7,606 nucleotides of DNA, from assembly GCA_947258835.1 (NCBI GenBank), contig CAMYJY010000092.1, positions 1 through 7,606 on the forward strand, written 5' to 3'. Position 1 is the stretch's first letter. Each line of letters starts with the position of its first letter. Below the pieces are notes generated by a model. That model was not told the DNA's origin, did no database searches, and saw nothing but the letters and a program-made list of their open reading frames with translations. A program made the position numbers and the translations under genes. This document shows positions 6,332 to 7,606 of this stretch, piece by piece. This DNA comes from an uncultured Pirellulales bacterium. GTDB taxonomy: Bacteria; Planctomycetota; Planctomycetia; Pirellulales; Lacipirellulaceae.

Positions 6332-7449
6332 TGCAGCCAGACTCTGGTGCCACGAACAGCCAAGACCGCACGGGAGAGATCCAGCGGCCGGACAAGATGC
6401 CGGACGATTTTGGAACGCGCGGTGCGCATGCCCTCGACACGCCTGCTGTCGGGGAGGGGGCGGCCGAGCTGTGGGGCCAACTGCAGGATGCCCCCTATAA
6501 ATTTGACATCCTGCAGGCCCTCCGCCGGTTGGATGCGGCTTACCCCGAGCGTCCCCGCACGGGCTGCGCCACGCGTCCGGCCGAAGAACCGGTACGGCTG
6601 GGCCAAGAGGCCTCGCTGTCCTTCGCACCCGCCACCATCGCCGAACTGCAACAGGGCCGCCGTCCGCCCCATCTCATCCAGCGATTTTTTGGGTTGTTGG
6701 GGCCCCAAGGTCCGTTGCCGCTGTACTTGACCGAGTACGCACGGGACCGTCTGCGGAATCATCAAGATCGGACGCTGGTGCGATTTTTGGATACTTTCCA
6801 CCATCGCCTGCTGACACTGTTCTATCGGGCCTGGGCCAGAGTGCGGCCTACGGTGAGCTTTGACCGTCCCCAAGATGATCGATTCGCGACCTATGTGGCC
6901 ACCACCTGCGGGCTGGGCATGGACTCGTTGCGGGAGCGGGATGCTCTGCCGGATTTGGCCAAGTTGCACTTCGCCGGCCGCTTCGCCGCACAAACCCGCA
7001 GCGCCGCGGGCTTGCAGGCCATCCTCAGTGGTTTTTTTGCCCTCCCCGTGCACCTGCAGCAGTTCGTTGGTCAATGGGTCGAATTGCCCACCAACTGCCG
7101 CTTCTTTCTGGGTGAGGCCAGTGGCCAATTGGGATTGAACACCACCATCGGCTCCCATGTCTGGGATTGCCAACAAAAATTCCGGGTCGTCATGGGGCCC
7201 CTGCGGCTGGCCGACTACTGCCGCCTGTTGCCGGGAGGTGAGAGCCTGCAGCGGCTGATTGCGACCATCCTGAATTACCTGGGGCAGGAACTCGACTGGG
7301 ATTTGCAGCTTGTGCTGCGCAAGGAGGAAACCCCACCCATCCAGTTGGGCCAGGCGGGCCAACTGGGATGGACCACCTGGCTGGCCGGTGACCCCATGGC
7401 CACCGACCCGGATGACCTGGTGGTCGACCCACTTCCGTGGGGCGCTTGA
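6295..7449 (+). CDS. tssG: T6SS baseplate subunit TssG (VasB/ImpH family)
   Basis: TssG is the core of the TssF2-TssG baseplate wedge and contacts TssE and TssK. The 384-residue product is slightly longer than many members (about 330-370). The family core begins near residue 59 (ELWGQLQDAPYKFDILQALRRLD) and includes the hallmark FFGLLGPQGPLPLYLTEYARDR (split at 131-140 and 141-152), the FLDTFHHRLLTLFYRAW segment (164-180) and a conserved C-terminal region with FRVVMGPL and NYLGQELDWDLQL. Residues 1-55 are Asp/Arg/Gln-rich and look disordered. GAGGTGG at 6284-6290 lies just before ATG 6295 and supports this start; ATG 6397 (residue 35) is an alternative. The start lies inside tssF, in another frame, so the two proteins are probably made in a coupled way. 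The tail WTTWLAG is followed by an acidic end. Confidence 0.96.
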   Translation: MADAIRKTPDSVVQPDSGATNSQDRTGEIQRPDKMPDDFGTRGAHALDTPAVGEGAAELWGQLQDAPYKFDILQALRRLDAAYPERPRTGCATRPAEEPVRLGQEASLSFAPATIAELQQGRRPPHLIQRFFGLLGPQGPLPLYLTEYARDRLRNHQDRTLVRFLDTFHHRLLTLFYRAWARVRPTVSFDRPQDDRFATYVATTCGLGMDSLRERDALPDLAKLHFAGRFAAQTRSAAGLQAILSGFFALPVHLQQFVGQWVELPTNCRFFLGEASGQLGLNTTIGSHVWDCQQKFRVVMGPLRLADYCRLLPGGESLQRLIATILNYLGQELDWDLQLVLRKEETPPIQLGQAGQLGWTTWLAGDPMATDPDDLVVDPLPWGA

Positions 7450-7510
7450 ACTACCGCGACACCTTAAGTAAGTAATTCAATTTATTTGACATTGGAACCG
7501 GTTGTGCCAC

Positions 7511-7531
7511 AAGGCGGCAGAGCCTGCCCCC
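7511..7531 (+). repeat. Second copy of the repeat unit found before tssF
   Basis: Bases 7511-7531 match 4304-4324 at 18 of 21 positions, with a perfect shared 11-base core AGCCTGCCCCC. A third, inverted copy of the core lies at 4384-4393. These sit only in non-coding gaps, which suggests a small dispersed extragenic repeat family rather than conserved coding sequence. Confidence 0.6.
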
Positions 7532-7551
7532 GGCTCGACCGGGGGGCCGCC
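7513..7551 (+). other. Strong GC-rich hairpin after tssG
   Basis: The inner stem CCCCCGG (7527-7533) pairs perfectly with CCGGGGG (7539-7545) around a five-base loop. The outer stem GGCGGC (7513-7518) pairs perfectly with GCCGCC (7546-7551), leaving an eight-base bulge on the 5' side (7519-7526). Thirteen pairs in all make this the most stable structure in the window. No T-run follows on the + strand, so it is more likely an extragenic palindrome or transcript-end stabiliser than a classical terminator. It lies 64 bases after the tssG stop. Confidence 0.7.
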
Positions 7552-7559
7552 AACCAAAG

Positions 7560-7606
7560 CGAGCTACCGCTCGGAAAGCGCTTGACCGCTCCCGTTGGTC
7601 GCTCAA
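7560..7606. repeat. Short hairpin and direct repeats at the window end
   Basis: A stem CGAGC (7560-7564) with GCTCG (7569-7573) closes a four-base loop. ACCGCTC occurs at 7566-7572 and again at 7585-7591 (period 19), with a degenerate third copy, GTCGCTC, at 7598-7604. The element runs to the edge, so its extent cannot be seen. It directly follows the GC-rich hairpin and may be part of the same extragenic repeat cluster. Confidence 0.4.

Noticed and set aside
6229..7362. 377-residue reverse-strand frame opposite tssG
   Set aside because: It results from the GC-rich codon pattern of tssG, which matches its family along its whole length; the reverse product resembles no known protein family.
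7486..7491. Perfect TTGACA -35-like box after tssG
   Set aside because: No acceptable -10 box lies 16-18 bases downstream; the region there is GC-rich and enters the hairpin.

Overview
This window is a run of type VI secretion system (T6SS) structural genes, all on the + strand: tssC (5' end cut off by the window edge), two hcp-family genes in tandem, tagJ (impE), tssE, tssF and tssG. No transposase, tRNA, rRNA, CRISPR array or toxin gene is visible. The order tssC-hcp-tagJ-tssE-tssF-tssG matches the classical impC-impD-impE-impF-impG-impH layout, as in the Pseudomonas aeruginosa H1 cluster, except for the extra hcp-like gene. The genes tssB and tssA would be expected just upstream, and clpV/vgrG downstream, all outside the window.

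The DNA is moderately GC-rich. Protein families place it in a Gram-negative, diderm-type bacterium. The AT-richer, fairly long intergenic spacers with GC-rich palindromes, the weak Shine-Dalgarno sites and the divergent proteins are compatible with a planctomycete-like lineage, but that assignment is an impression only; a proteobacterium cannot be excluded from this sequence.

Layout: 2-1306 sheath subunit TssC. 1307-1690 is a long non-coding gap with a terminator-like hairpin followed by an AT-rich leader, so hcp probably has its own transcript. 1691-2227 is a standard Hcp tube protein. 2291-2887 is a divergent second Hcp with about 24 extra residues in the loop region that normally mediates ring stacking. 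2930-4270 holds tagJ and tssE, six bases apart. 4271-4450 is a gap with a near-perfect 17-base inverted repeat. 4451-7449 holds tssF and tssG, overlapping by 37 bases. 7450-7606 is non-coding and rich in palindromes, and shares a repeat unit with the gap before tssF.

Together, TssC (with TssB) forms the contractile sheath, Hcp the inner tube, and TssE/TssF/TssG the baseplate wedge. TagJ is an accessory protein that contacts the sheath in the T6SS classes that carry it. The most unusual points are the second Hcp and the extragenic repeat family embedded in the cluster.
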